Origin: Paraclostridium bifermentans
GTDB lineage: Bacteria; Bacillota; Clostridia; Peptostreptococcales; Peptostreptococcaceae
Reading direction: 5' to 3'
Length of the DNA stretch: 64,000 nt
Assembly (NCBI RefSeq): GCF_019916025.1
Contig: NZ_CP079737.1
Span: forward strand, 2,108,001 to 2,172,000
Below are positions 25,358 to 33,612 of the stretch, in pieces. Position numbers and translations under genes: made by a program. Under the pieces are notes generated by a model that saw only the letters and a list, made by a program, of their open reading frames with translations, ran no database searches and was not told the DNA's origin. Positions within the stretch are counted from its first letter, which is position 1. Each line of letters begins with the position of its first letter.

Positions 25358-25361
25358 TAAA

Positions 25362-25395
25362 AAATAAAAGCGCTTATAAATAAGCGCTTTTATTT
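25362..25395. terminator. Bidirectional terminator
   Basis: Perfect 15-bp stem AAATAAAAGCGCTTA / TAAGCGCTTTTATTT with loop TAAA, between the convergent collagen-like and second IIA genes. Confidence 0.9.
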
Positions 25396-25399
25396 TTTA

Positions 25400-25726
25400 T
25401 TATTTTTCTAATTTACTATATATAAATTCATACATATCAACAAATTCTTTAGCTAATTGTAAAAAATTCATAGTTGTCATTAAATGGTCTTGAGAATGAA
25501 CTAATACAACTCCCATTTCAGTTTTTTCTCCACTAGCCTCTGCTTGAATTAACTCAGTTTGAAATCTATGAGCCTTAGTTAATGTTTCATTAGCTTCTTT
25601 TAATAACTCTCTTGCCTTTTCAAAATTTCCTAATTTAGCTTCACCTAATGCTTCATGTGCTGTACTTTTAGCATCTCCCGCATGACCTATTATACCAAAT
25701 GATATTTCAAAAATTTTTTCATTCAT
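25400..25726 (-). CDS. PTS lactose/cellobiose-type IIA subunit (copy 2)
   Basis: A 108-residue IIA paralogue with active His77 and metal-ligand Asp80 in GVVLVHSQDHLMT, and the first-helix pattern GIIGHAGDAKSTAHEALGEAKLGNFEKA. It begins two bases after the chbG stop codon, with GAAGG of the ribosome binding site inside the end of chbG, so the two are coupled. Pairing of a chitobiose-type IIA with ChbG is a known chitobiose operon theme. Why a second IIA is kept 1.3 kb from the first is unclear; it may serve a different IIC, or duplicate after the collagen-like gene entered the locus. Confidence 0.93.
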   Translation of the reverse strand: MNEKIFEISFGIIGHAGDAKSTAHEALGEAKLGNFEKARELLKEANETLTKAHRFQTELIQAEASGEKTEMGVVLVHSQDHLMTTMNFLQLAKEFVDMYEFIYSKLEK

Positions 25727-25728
25727 AA

Positions 25729-26478
25729 TTAAATACCTTCACTTTCCCCTATATTGTTATAATTAATTAAGTTTATATTATTATCTTCAAAAAACTGTTT
25801 TAGTTCAAATGAAGTTAATATTTCATGTTCTAATGTTCGTTGTATAGAATATGAGGTTGATTTTGATAAAAAAGCATCTACAAATGCAGGATGGCTCATT
25901 ATATCCACAACTTTAAATTTTTTTATATCGTCAATGTTATTATTAAAATAATCATCACTTATATTATCCCCATAAAAACTATCTATAAGCGGAACTACTT
26001 TATCATAACTAATTTCATATTCAAATCCACCTCGTATAGGCAAATTATACTTTTTTAATATTTTCTCAATTACTGGTCTAAACGCTTCAAGTGTATGTAT
26101 ATGATGATGACTATCTAAATGACTTATTTTAACTCCAGCACCTATAGCTTTATCTATTTGTGAGCAAAGTTCTAGATATACCTCATCTAAATCAAATTCC
26201 ATAGCCTTTTCTTTTGTTATTCTCCTAAAGAAGTATCCACTTTCATCTACCAAAGTTTTATGTGTATCTAAAACCGGTTTATAACAACTCAAAGTCATAT
26301 GAACTCCACAACCAAGCCCTTTGTTTTCATTTAAAAGCTTCACAGCTTGATTAAAACCAGGCATGCCCGCCATTATACTACAAGAAGTTACAACTCCATT
26401 TTTATATGCTGAAATAATACCCTGATTTACACCTTCACAGTAGCCAAAATCATCTGCATTTATTATTATATTTGTCAC
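25729..26478 (-). CDS. chbG: ChbG/YdjC-family carbohydrate deacetylase
   Basis: Metal-dependent deacetylase that removes one acetyl group from (phosphorylated) chitooligosaccharides, allowing later hydrolysis. The 249-residue protein has the YdjC motifs: NADDFGYCEGVNQGI at the N terminus (metal-binding Asp pair), CGVHMTLSCYKP (His), ISHLDSHHHIHTLEAFRPVIEK (His cluster) and DIMSHPAFVD. The start is GTG 26478 behind GAGGGG. A cre-like site lies about 33 bases upstream. With the two IIA, IIB and the GlcNAc-asparaginase it forms an amino-sugar salvage locus. Confidence 0.92.
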   Translation of the reverse strand: MTNIIINADDFGYCEGVNQGIISAYKNGVVTSCSIMAGMPGFNQAVKLLNENKGLGCGVHMTLSCYKPVLDTHKTLVDESGYFFRRITKEKAMEFDLDEVYLELCSQIDKAIGAGVKISHLDSHHHIHTLEAFRPVIEKILKKYNLPIRGGFEYEISYDKVVPLIDSFYGDNISDDYFNNNIDDIKKFKVVDIMSHPAFVDAFLSKSTSYSIQRTLEHEILTSFELKQFFEDNNINLINYNNIGESEGI

Positions 26479-26510
26479 AAATACCCCTCTCCCCTCTTCC
26501 TCTTTTTTTA

Positions 26511-26524
26511 GTAAAACGTTTACA
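26511..26524 (-). promoter_or_regulatory. cre-like CcpA site upstream of chbG
   Basis: GTAAAACGTTTACA is a nearly perfect palindrome matching cre (TGWAANCGNTNWCA) at 12 of 14 positions, 33 bases before the chbG start, the same distance as the site in front of PTS IIA copy 1. The parallel placement supports joint CcpA control. Confidence 0.6.
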
Positions 26525-26669
26525 TATTTAAAATAACATTTTCATATACAAAAATCAATATTATTTTTAAATTTTATTTTTAATTTTATTTTAAATTTTA
26601 TTTACTTTTAATATACAAAGTCTATTTCAGCCTATAATTATACAAACTACTACTTAATAATTTTTGAAA

Positions 26670-26978
26670 TTATAATTCGTCTAACACCTCTAACCTATAT
26701 TTTTTATCATCCACTTTATATTTATCATATAGTAAACTAGGATTATTTATAAGTTTAGTTTTATTTAACCTTGTAAGCTTTTTCAAAAAACATTCTAACT
26801 TCATTGCATCACTACGTGAATTACTACTCCAGTATATTTCTAAATTTTTAAATCCTCTTGCTCTAGTATATTTCGAGTTCTTTCCTATTTTATGTTCATT
26901 AATTCTTCTTTTAATATCGCTAGTATATCCAATGTAATAAGTTTCATCTTTACAAGTTATTATATATGTGTAATACAT
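26670..26978 (-). CDS. GIY-YIG nuclease superfamily protein (UPF0213/YhbQ-like)
   Basis: A 102-residue single-domain GIY-YIG protein: YTYIITCKDETYYIGYTSDIKRRINEHKIGKNSKYTRARG gives the YI-x9-YIG core, the catalytic Arg (RRINEH) and the Asn/His positions; a conserved Glu occurs in AMKLECFLKKLTR. Such stand-alone YhbQ/UPF0213 proteins are housekeeping nucleases of poorly defined function, not homing endonucleases. Start ATG 26978 follows TTTTGGAGGG. It lies downstream of truA beyond a terminator. Confidence 0.92.
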   Translation of the reverse strand: MYYTYIITCKDETYYIGYTSDIKRRINEHKIGKNSKYTRARGFKNLEIYWSSNSRSDAMKLECFLKKLTRLNKTKLINNPSLLYDKYKVDDKKYRLEVLDEL

Positions 26979-26997
26979 TTTCCCTCCAAAAAATAAA

Positions 26998-27020
26998 TTA
27001 AGCAGCTAAAAGCTGCTTAA
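26998..27020 (-). terminator. Terminator downstream of truA
   Basis: Perfect 10-bp stem TTAAGCAGCT / AGCTGCTTAA with loop AAA (TTT in the transcript), followed on the minus strand by a T-rich tail; it directly follows the truA stop codon. Confidence 0.85.
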
Positions 27021-27023
27021 TAA

Positions 27024-27761
27024 TTAGTATTTAACAGAATATAAGTATAGACCTTTAGCTGGCGCAGTGTCTGATGCTTTACTTCTATCTTTTGCGTCCA
27101 ACATAAGTTTTATATCCTCAGGAGTTTTTTTATTTAATCCAACCTCTATTAAAGCTCCTGCTATTATTCTTACCATATTGTATAAAAAGCCATTACCTTC
27201 TACAAATATGTCTATCATATCTTTATTTTTATTTATTGTTATACTGTGTATCTCTCTTACATTTGATTTCTTTTTTGATTTAGATGATGCAAAACTTGTA
27301 AAGTCATGCTCTCCTACTAAATACTCGCTAGCTTTTTTCATCAATTCTATATCTAACGGTTTTTCTATATAAGTACTATATTTTCTCAAAAACACATCTT
27401 GAGTTTTAGAGTTATTTATTTTATATAAATATACTTTTTGTTTTACATTATATCTTGAATGGAATCTTTCATCAACTTCTTCAACATTTTTTATAACTAT
27501 GTCCTCTGGTAAATAATTGTTTAAATAATCGTTAATTTTTCTAACAGATAAACTAGAGTTTGTTTTAAAGTTAGCTACTTGATTGTAAGCGTGAACACCC
27601 ATATCAGTTCTTCCTGATCCGATTATTTCTATTTTTTCATCTGCCATTTTGCTAAGTACAGCTTCAATCTTTCCTTGTATCGTATTATCATTATCTTTTA
27701 ATCTTTGAAATCCTTTGTATCTTGATCCGTCATACTCAATAGTGATTTTAATATTTCTCAT
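27024..27761 (-). CDS. truA: tRNA pseudouridine synthase A
   Basis: Converts uridines 38-40 of the tRNA anticodon stem to pseudouridine. The 245-residue protein shows ITIEYDGSRYKGFQRL at the N terminus, the catalytic-Asp motif GSGRTDMGVHAYNQVANF (Asp in RTD), the ERFHSRYNVKQKVYLYKI stretch and GNGFLYNMVRIIAGALIEVG near the C terminus. Full length for the family. It is the last gene of a run that starts with a lipoprotein and two-component system genes; whether truA is really co-transcribed is uncertain, since it has its own AAAGAGG site and only a 13-base gap. Confidence 0.96.
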   Translation of the reverse strand: MRNIKITIEYDGSRYKGFQRLKDNDNTIQGKIEAVLSKMADEKIEIIGSGRTDMGVHAYNQVANFKTNSSLSVRKINDYLNNYLPEDIVIKNVEEVDERFHSRYNVKQKVYLYKINNSKTQDVFLRKYSTYIEKPLDIELMKKASEYLVGEHDFTSFASSKSKKKSNVREIHSITINKNKDMIDIFVEGNGFLYNMVRIIAGALIEVGLNKKTPEDIKLMLDAKDRSKASDTAPAKGLYLYSVKY

Positions 27762-27774
27762 TTTTATCCTCTTT

Positions 27775-29196
27775 CTATACAGACTCCAGTAATGTATTTT
27801 TTAATGTAAACATAATACATGTGCCTTCACCTTTTTTACTTTTTATTTTCATTTCTCCGCCATGTAATTTTACAATTTCATTACTTATAGCAAGTCCTAA
27901 ACCACTACCTGCTTTATTATAATTTTCTTGGAAAAATTTATCTAATACCTTTTCTAAATTATGTTCTTCTATACCTTCTCCATTATCAACCACACTAATA
28001 GTTGTATAATCTTCTTCTTGATGAACTACAATCTTTACATATCCATTTTCTTCTGTGAATTTTAAAGAGTTTTGTACTAAGTTTATAAGAACTTGTCTTA
28101 GTCTATTTTTATCTCCTTGTATCGGTCTCATTTGAGTGTCTTCAACTTCACAACTTAATGAAATATTCTTTTCTTGTGACTTAACTTTTAATTGATTCAC
28201 TACTCCAAAAGCTAATTGTTGAATATCAACCATATCTATTTGAAGTTTAATTCTATCAGATGATAACCTTGAAAAATCTAAAAGTTCTTCAACAAGTTTA
28301 ATAAGTCTTTCTGTTTCATCTTGAATTATTCCTAGTCCTAAATCTAACTCCTCTTTTCCAATTCCTTCATATCCTAAGGTCTCACTCCATCCTTTAATTG
28401 ATGTTAAAGGTGTCCTTAATTCATGTGAAATTGATGATATGAACTCTTCTTTTAACTTTTCACTTTTATCAATTTCTTTTGCCATATGTTCAAATGTTTC
28501 TGCTAATTCTCCAATTTCATCATCAATTATAGCTCTTGGTTTTAATCTTATATTGTAATTTCCACGAGCTAATTCATTTGCAAATTTTTTAAGTTCACTT
28601 AATGGATCAATCAAAGTATATGCAAATTTTAAACTTATAGATATTGCTATTAATAAAATAAATATACCTGCAAGTATTAGACCTAAAACTATCTTAAATA
28701 TAGTTCTATCAACGTAATCTAGTGAAACGGTATATCTTGCTACTCCTTCAATTTGGTTGTTAGATTTTAAAGGTACTGAAATACTCATAACATGTTCTCC
28801 AGTATCTTTCATTCTATATGTGCTTGTTGTTGTTTTGTTTTTTAACGCTTCATTTACATCTTCATAATGAGCTTTTTCTCTACTTCTAAATCCATATTGA
28901 TCAATTATAATATTCTTATCTTTGTCTATTATTTCTAATGCCATTTTTGAATAACTATCTATATCTTTTTTATCATATAAGTTATTCACCTTTTGCTCAA
29001 ATGAACTATCTCCCATATATCCACTGTATATACTATCAGTGCTTCTAGCTTGATTAGTAAGTGTTGTTTTTATAGAGTCATAATAATAGTTTTGAGCATA
29101 GAATATAAATAGCCCTTCAAATAGTGTTACAGTTATAATAATTATTATAAAATAATTCTTTATTATTTTTTTTCTAAGTCCTTCAAAGTGTATCAC
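27775..29196 (-). CDS. Membrane sensor histidine kinase (PhoR/ResE-like)
   Basis: A 473-residue kinase. One transmembrane helix near residues 12-32 (YFIIIIITVTLFEGLFIFYA), an extracytoplasmic sensor of about 130 residues, a second helix (KIVLGLILAGIFILLIAISISL), a HAMP linker, a HisKA domain with phospho-His in ISSISHELRTPLTSIKGW, and a HATPase domain with NLVQNSLKFT (N box), DNGEGI and GSGLGLAIS (G boxes). I set the start at GTG 29196, which overlaps the regulator's TAG stop (TAGTG) and has AAGGAAG upstream; the longer frame has no site. Coupled to the response regulator before it. Confidence 0.93.
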   Translation of the reverse strand: MIHFEGLRKKIIKNYFIIIIITVTLFEGLFIFYAQNYYYDSIKTTLTNQARSTDSIYSGYMGDSSFEQKVNNLYDKKDIDSYSKMALEIIDKDKNIIIDQYGFRSREKAHYEDVNEALKNKTTTSTYRMKDTGEHVMSISVPLKSNNQIEGVARYTVSLDYVDRTIFKIVLGLILAGIFILLIAISISLKFAYTLIDPLSELKKFANELARGNYNIRLKPRAIIDDEIGELAETFEHMAKEIDKSEKLKEEFISSISHELRTPLTSIKGWSETLGYEGIGKEELDLGLGIIQDETERLIKLVEELLDFSRLSSDRIKLQIDMVDIQQLAFGVVNQLKVKSQEKNISLSCEVEDTQMRPIQGDKNRLRQVLINLVQNSLKFTEENGYVKIVVHQEEDYTTISVVDNGEGIEEHNLEKVLDKFFQENYNKAGSGLGLAISNEIVKLHGGEMKIKSKKGEGTCIMFTLKNTLLESV

Positions 29197-29897
29197 TATT
29201 GTTCTTCCTTTCTCCAACAGTAACCATATCCCCAAACCGTTTGTATAAATTTAGGTTTTGATGGATCATCTTCTATTTTATTTCTTATTCTTCTTATGTT
29301 TACATCAACTATCTTAAAATCATATAGATAGTTAGTTCCCCATACCTCATCTAAAATTTGATCTCTACTTAAAGATTGCTTTTCATTTGTTATTAAAAAC
29401 TTAACTATTGAAAATTCTGTTGGAGTTAATTCTATATCTGAATTATTTTTAGTTAATTTTCTTTTTTCTAAATCTAATACGAAAGGTCCACTTTCTATTA
29501 TACTTTTATTCTTTGCATTTGCTTCTCTATTAATTCTTCTTGAAAGAGCACTTACTCTCATAAGCAGTTCCTTTATACTAAATGGTTTAACCATATAATC
29601 ATCTGCTCCAGATATAAAACCTTCTATTTTGTCTTCTTCCTGAGATTTAGCTGTAAGCATTATAATACCAACTGAATCAAAATTGTTTCTTATATGCTTG
29701 CATACATCTATTCCACTCATATCAGGTAACATAACATCTAGCAATGCTATAGATATATTTTTTTCATTTGTTATTTTATCTATAGCTTCTTGTCCTGTCC
29801 CTGCTTCTATAACCTCATAACCTTCTCTTTTTAAATTTATGCTTACAAAACTTCTTATACCTATTTCATCTTCTAAAATTAAGATTTTTTCATTCAT
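29196..29897 (-). CDS. OmpR/PhoB-type response regulator
   Basis: A 233-residue regulator: receiver domain (about 1-120) with LEDE acidic pair, phospho-Asp in IALLDVMLPDMSG, and the switch Lys in DYMVKPFSIKELL; C-terminal winged-helix (about 135-230) with LTPTEFSIVKFLITNEKQSLSRDQILDEVWGTN and VDVNIRRIRNKIEDDPSKPKFIQTVWGYGY. ATG 29897 is chosen because GGAGGGAGGAAG is placed correctly before it. Cognate of the kinase that follows, and 19 bases after a lipoprotein gene, suggesting the lipoprotein participates in the same signal pathway. Confidence 0.94.
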   Translation of the reverse strand: MNEKILILEDEIGIRSFVSINLKREGYEVIEAGTGQEAIDKITNEKNISIALLDVMLPDMSGIDVCKHIRNNFDSVGIIMLTAKSQEEDKIEGFISGADDYMVKPFSIKELLMRVSALSRRINREANAKNKSIIESGPFVLDLEKRKLTKNNSDIELTPTEFSIVKFLITNEKQSLSRDQILDEVWGTNYLYDFKIVDVNIRRIRNKIEDDPSKPKFIQTVWGYGYCWRKEEQ

Positions 29898-29916
29898 AAT
29901 ACTTCCTCCCTCCAAC

Positions 29917-31287
29917 CTAATAAATAGGTAAAAAATACCCTTTTATTGCTTCATTTGGTATATCTAATTTTTTTAATACTTCAGGACTATTTATAAGCAA
30001 CATAAATGATGCATTTTCATTTTCTAAAATTATATAACCTCCATTATTAGTATTTGAATTAGCAGTTTTACTTTCATCAACATTATTTTTATTTACCTTA
30101 CTAATAGTAAATAACTTTATAGGCTCTGTATGTTGAGTATCATAATACATAAATTCAAAATAAAGTTTATTGTCTTTTGGAACTTCTTCAATATATATTT
30201 TATTAGCTAAATTATTAGGTATAAGCAATTTAAAATTATTAGAGTAATTGTAATAAACTTGACTTACAAATACTAAATTTGATTCTTCATTTTCTTTTCC
30301 ATTCCAACTATACCAACTTACATTAGCTGATGTTTTTTTATTATATCCTCTAGTGTTATTGTTAATTATAGGTATTTCCACAACTCCATCGTTGTTAATA
30401 TCCTCTGGAGCCATATAATATTGATTTTTTGTTTTTATATCATTTTCTTCAAATGCTTTCATTAATTTATTTCCACTTAAATACAGTATTTGAGTAAAAT
30501 AAGATTCTCCACCTGTAAAAGGCTTATAACCTAAGATAATTGCTTTTTTATCTTTTCGTACCTTTTTTATATCTATATATACATTATCTAAACTTTTTAC
30601 ATCGTTTATTGTTGTATAATCTTTAAGTCTTATGTATTTATCAAAATAAGTTAAACTCACTATCATTTTATGAGTTTCGGGGTTTAGACTGCATATAACA
30701 ATATCAGGAGTTCCATCATTATCTAGATTCCCTATGAAAATTTTTATATCTGTATATGCATTTGAGTCTTTTATCCAATTTGGGTCAAACCTATATAGTC
30801 TAGTTATTTTATTATTCTTAAATTGGCATATATCTAAATTACTCTTATTTCCATCTTTAGTTAATAATATTATCTCTTTATTCCCATCATTGTCTAAGTC
30901 AGAAAAGTTTGCATACTCAATGCTTTCACCTTTAACTAAATATTCATCTACAACAGAATATACGCTATCTTTTCCATAGTTCATTATTGAAAAACCAACT
31001 TTTACATTTCCTTCATCTACATCGTCTTTCTTTTGGAATACAACTAATTCATTTACTTTATTTTTATCTAAATCAATTTCATTTATAGAAGATACATTTG
31101 AAGAATTTTTAGGTAATAATGGTTTTGCTCCTTTTAATGCATTTTCTATATTAACTTTCAAATTTAATTTTTGTTCATTGTACAAAGGCTTTCTGATTAA
31201 TTGTTCAGGTGATGCTGTACTTGTAGCACATCCTACATTTAAGAACCCTGCAAATAAAATCAATACAATTAATTTAAATAGCTTCAT
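29917..31287 (-). CDS. Lipoprotein with VCBS/FG-GAP-like repeats
   Basis: A 456-residue lipoprotein of unknown function: signal peptide LFKLIVLILFAGFLNVGC with the lipidated Cys at about residue 19. The mature part contains several Asp/Asn-rich loops of the FG-GAP/VCBS kind, DLDKNKVNELVVF, DLDNDGNKEIILL, NLDNDGTPDIVIC and DINNDGVVEIPII, each followed by a beta strand, as in calcium-binding beta-propeller blades. It would sit on the outer face of the cytoplasmic membrane. The stop is 19 bases ahead of the response regulator start, and the HD gene ends one base before its ATG, so it is embedded in a five-gene run. A sensory or accessory role for the two-component system is inference. Confidence 0.85.
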   Translation of the reverse strand: MKLFKLIVLILFAGFLNVGCATSTASPEQLIRKPLYNEQKLNLKVNIENALKGAKPLLPKNSSNVSSINEIDLDKNKVNELVVFQKKDDVDEGNVKVGFSIMNYGKDSVYSVVDEYLVKGESIEYANFSDLDNDGNKEIILLTKDGNKSNLDICQFKNNKITRLYRFDPNWIKDSNAYTDIKIFIGNLDNDGTPDIVICSLNPETHKMIVSLTYFDKYIRLKDYTTINDVKSLDNVYIDIKKVRKDKKAIILGYKPFTGGESYFTQILYLSGNKLMKAFEENDIKTKNQYYMAPEDINNDGVVEIPIINNNTRGYNKKTSANVSWYSWNGKENEESNLVFVSQVYYNYSNNFKLLIPNNLANKIYIEEVPKDNKLYFEFMYYDTQHTEPIKLFTISKVNKNNVDESKTANSNTNNGGYIILENENASFMLLINSPEVLKKLDIPNEAIKGYFLPIY

Positions 31288-31914
31288 TTATTTTTCCTCT
31301 CTAGTTTTTAAATACGCTTTAAACTTCTCTAGATTTTCTAGTTCTTTTTCTCTAATTTCACTAGAAATATTTCCTCTTCCTAATCTATCTGCCATCGATA
31401 TTAAAGCAACCTCATTATAATCAATTTCTTTTAGCATCTCTTCACAACTAAAAAAAGGTAAGTTTTTATCAAAAAATAATGGTTGCATGTGATATCTAAC
31501 TAATTTAGAAACTGTATATTTTAATTCTTCATCATCTGTAAGCTTGTCCAAAATTTTCTTAGAAATTTGTTCACCTTCTACATCATGATTATAAGAAGTA
31601 ATCCTTCCCTTTCTAATCTTAGTAGTAGTAATCTTTCCAATATCATGAAGAAGTGCTGCCCACATAAAAGATAAACTATTTTTAGAAAATTTCTTTATTT
31701 GAGCTGCATTATCTAAAACTAATAAAATATGGTTTAGGACATTTCCCTCTGGATGATATTTTGGGTTTTGATCTATTCTTTCAAGCTTTAAAAGTTTGTC
31801 TTTAAGCTCAAAAGAATACCTCTCATCTGAAAGTATTTTTTTTATATATAAAGAAGGTGTTTCATCTTCTATTAAATGATTACTAATTTCTTTAAAAGTT
31901 AATTCTTGACTCAT
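31288..31914 (-). CDS. HD-domain phosphohydrolase
   Basis: A 208-residue HD-superfamily protein. Motifs in order: His in GNVLNHILLVLDNAAQ, the HD pair in FMWAALLHDIGKITTTKIRKGRITSYNHDVEG and the distal Asp in SMADRLGRG. The arrangement resembles the HD domain found at the C terminus of some tRNA nucleotidyltransferases (CCA-adding enzymes), but there is no nucleotidyltransferase head here. It probably hydrolyses a phosphate ester of a nucleotide; substrate unknown. ATG 31914 is favoured over the in-frame GTG at 31923 by the AAGGATG site. Stop is contiguous with the lipoprotein start, so co-transcribed. Confidence 0.88.
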   Translation of the reverse strand: MSQELTFKEISNHLIEDETPSLYIKKILSDERYSFELKDKLLKLERIDQNPKYHPEGNVLNHILLVLDNAAQIKKFSKNSLSFMWAALLHDIGKITTTKIRKGRITSYNHDVEGEQISKKILDKLTDDEELKYTVSKLVRYHMQPLFFDKNLPFFSCEEMLKEIDYNEVALISMADRLGRGNISSEIREKELENLEKFKAYLKTREEK

Positions 31915-31950
31915 AGTGTACACATCCTTATGTTAATTTTTAAATTTCCA

Positions 31951-31982
31951 AAACAAGAGCTTATTAAAATAAGCTCTTGTTT
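31951..31982 (-). terminator. Terminator between the Lys-rich protein and HD genes
   Basis: Perfect 14-bp stem AAACAAGAGCTTAT / ATAAGCTCTTGTTT with loop TAAA, in the gap downstream of the gene at 31990. Confidence 0.9.
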
Positions 31983-31989
31983 TGAATTT

Positions 31990-32388
31990 TTATTCTTGTG
32001 CATTATCTATCTCATCTATAACTTTTGTTTCTTCTTCAATTTTTTCATATTCTTTATTTTTTGCTAATTCCTCATTTTTTATAACTTTATTATTTCTAGA
32101 TTTATTATTTGAAGTATTAGCTTTATTACTTTTTGGAAACAAATTAAAATTTAGCTTAATTCCATTTTTTTTCTGGTTATTATTTGAATTAGCTTTTATA
32201 CCATACTTTGATTTATCTCTTTCTGGAACTAAATCATTTAATACTATTTCAGCTTCCTTATCTTCTTTATCCATAATCTCATTTAATACTACTTGTTCCT
32301 TTGATACTTCTTTTATTTTATTTTGTTTATTCTTATCAGTTCTTTTCCTTGGTTGAACTTTACTATTTTTCTTAGCTGATAATCTCAT
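31990..32388 (-). CDS. Small Lys/Asn-rich disordered protein
   Basis: A 132-residue protein that I do not recognise. It is dominated by Lys, Asn and Glu, starts MRLSAKKNSKVQPRKRTDKN and ends with an acidic segment (YEKIEEETKVIDEIDNAQE). No signal peptide, membrane helix or cysteine; most of it is likely disordered, with only LFPKSN and IVLNDLVPERDKSKYGI hinting at short ordered motifs. The gene is real by form: AAGGGGGG before the ATG and a strong terminator after the stop. Basic N-terminal half and acidic C-terminal half suggest nucleic acid or ribosome association (inference only). Confidence 0.7.
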   Translation of the reverse strand: MRLSAKKNSKVQPRKRTDKNKQNKIKEVSKEQVVLNEIMDKEDKEAEIVLNDLVPERDKSKYGIKANSNNNQKKNGIKLNFNLFPKSNKANTSNNKSRNNKVIKNEELAKNKEYEKIEEETKVIDEIDNAQE

Positions 32389-32445
32389 TTATATCCCCCC
32401 TTAAATTTATTACTACACTATATTTATATTTAAGAGGGCTTGTAA

Positions 32446-33603
32446 TTATTTGTTATTATTCATATATTTAGGCGGCTTAGGTCCTATATATTGATATATA
32501 TAAGTTTTTAACCTACCATTGTATAATTTTCTCTTTTTAGTAGCCTTTTTATTAAATGCATTTTCAAAGTCTTCATATGAAGTAACCATATAATAAGACC
32601 ATGTTTTAAGCTCTTTAAATGCATAACCTAAATCTTTATATAGTTTTTTTACAGTTTGCTGATCTTCTAATCTTTCTCCATAAGGAGGGTTTGTCACTAT
32701 AAATCCAAATTTTTCTTCGCTTTCAAAGTTTTTAGCATTAAAAACTTTAAACTCTACATATTCTTCTACGCCTGCAAGTTCTGCATTTTTTTGAGCTATC
32801 ATAACAGCTTCTTTGTCTATATCATATCCTTGAATTTTAAAATCTACATCTGTATTCATTTTTTCAAATGCTTCTTTTCTTACATCCCACCATATATTTT
32901 TATCCATAGTAGTCCACTTTTCAGATATAAATTCTCTATTAAGTCCAGGAGCCATATTCAGTCCTAACATAGCAGCCTCTATTACTATAGTTCCAGATCC
33001 ACACATTGGGTCAACAAATATTCTTCCTGGCTGCCAAGGTGTTAACTGCACCATAGCAGATGCCATAGTTTCTCTTAATGGAGCCTTTGTTGATACTTCT
33101 CTATATCCTCTTTTATGAAGTGCCATTCCACTTGTATCTAGTGTTATAGTTACTATGTCTTTATGAATAAACACTTGTATTGGATATTTTTCTTTAGTTT
33201 CTGGTAACATTCCATCTTCTTGATAGCTAGTTTTCAAACTTTCAACTACAGCTTTTTTTACAATTGCTTGTATATCTGAAGTGGAAAATAATTTAGATTT
33301 TATTGAAGATGCCTTTGAAACGGGGAATTCTCCACCATATGGAATGTATTTTGACCAATTTATAGCTTTTGTGCTTTCAAATAAATCATTAAAAGTTTTA
33401 GCTTCAAACTCAGCAACTTTTAAAAGAACTCTTTCAGCAGTTCTTAGCCATATATTAGACATAGCTATTCCTTTTTCATCCGTTTTGTAAGTTACTCTTC
33501 CATCTTCAGTTTTTATTACTTCATAACCTAAATTTGATATTTCATTTTTTAATATTTTTTCTATACCGAAAAAACACGGTGTTATTAATGTATAATTTTT
33601 CAT
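32446..33603 (-). CDS. THUMP-domain class I SAM-dependent RNA methyltransferase (RlmL-like)
   Basis: A 385-residue methyltransferase. Residues about 45-160 form the THUMP RNA-binding domain; the C-terminal catalytic domain has the SAM-binding VDPMCGSGTIVIEAAMLG and the N6/N2-methyltransferase motif IVTNPPYGERL. The family includes E. coli RlmL N-terminal half (23S rRNA m2G2445) and the Bacillus YpsC proteins. Length fits YpsC. TAGGAGG precedes the ATG, and the gene follows larE by ten bases, so they may be co-transcribed. Confidence 0.92.
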   Translation of the reverse strand: MKNYTLITPCFFGIEKILKNEISNLGYEVIKTEDGRVTYKTDEKGIAMSNIWLRTAERVLLKVAEFEAKTFNDLFESTKAINWSKYIPYGGEFPVSKASSIKSKLFSTSDIQAIVKKAVVESLKTSYQEDGMLPETKEKYPIQVFIHKDIVTITLDTSGMALHKRGYREVSTKAPLRETMASAMVQLTPWQPGRIFVDPMCGSGTIVIEAAMLGLNMAPGLNREFISEKWTTMDKNIWWDVRKEAFEKMNTDVDFKIQGYDIDKEAVMIAQKNAELAGVEEYVEFKVFNAKNFESEEKFGFIVTNPPYGERLEDQQTVKKLYKDLGYAFKELKTWSYYMVTSYEDFENAFNKKATKKRKLYNGRLKTYIYQYIGPKPPKYMNNNK

Positions 33604-33612
33604 GTCTTCCTC

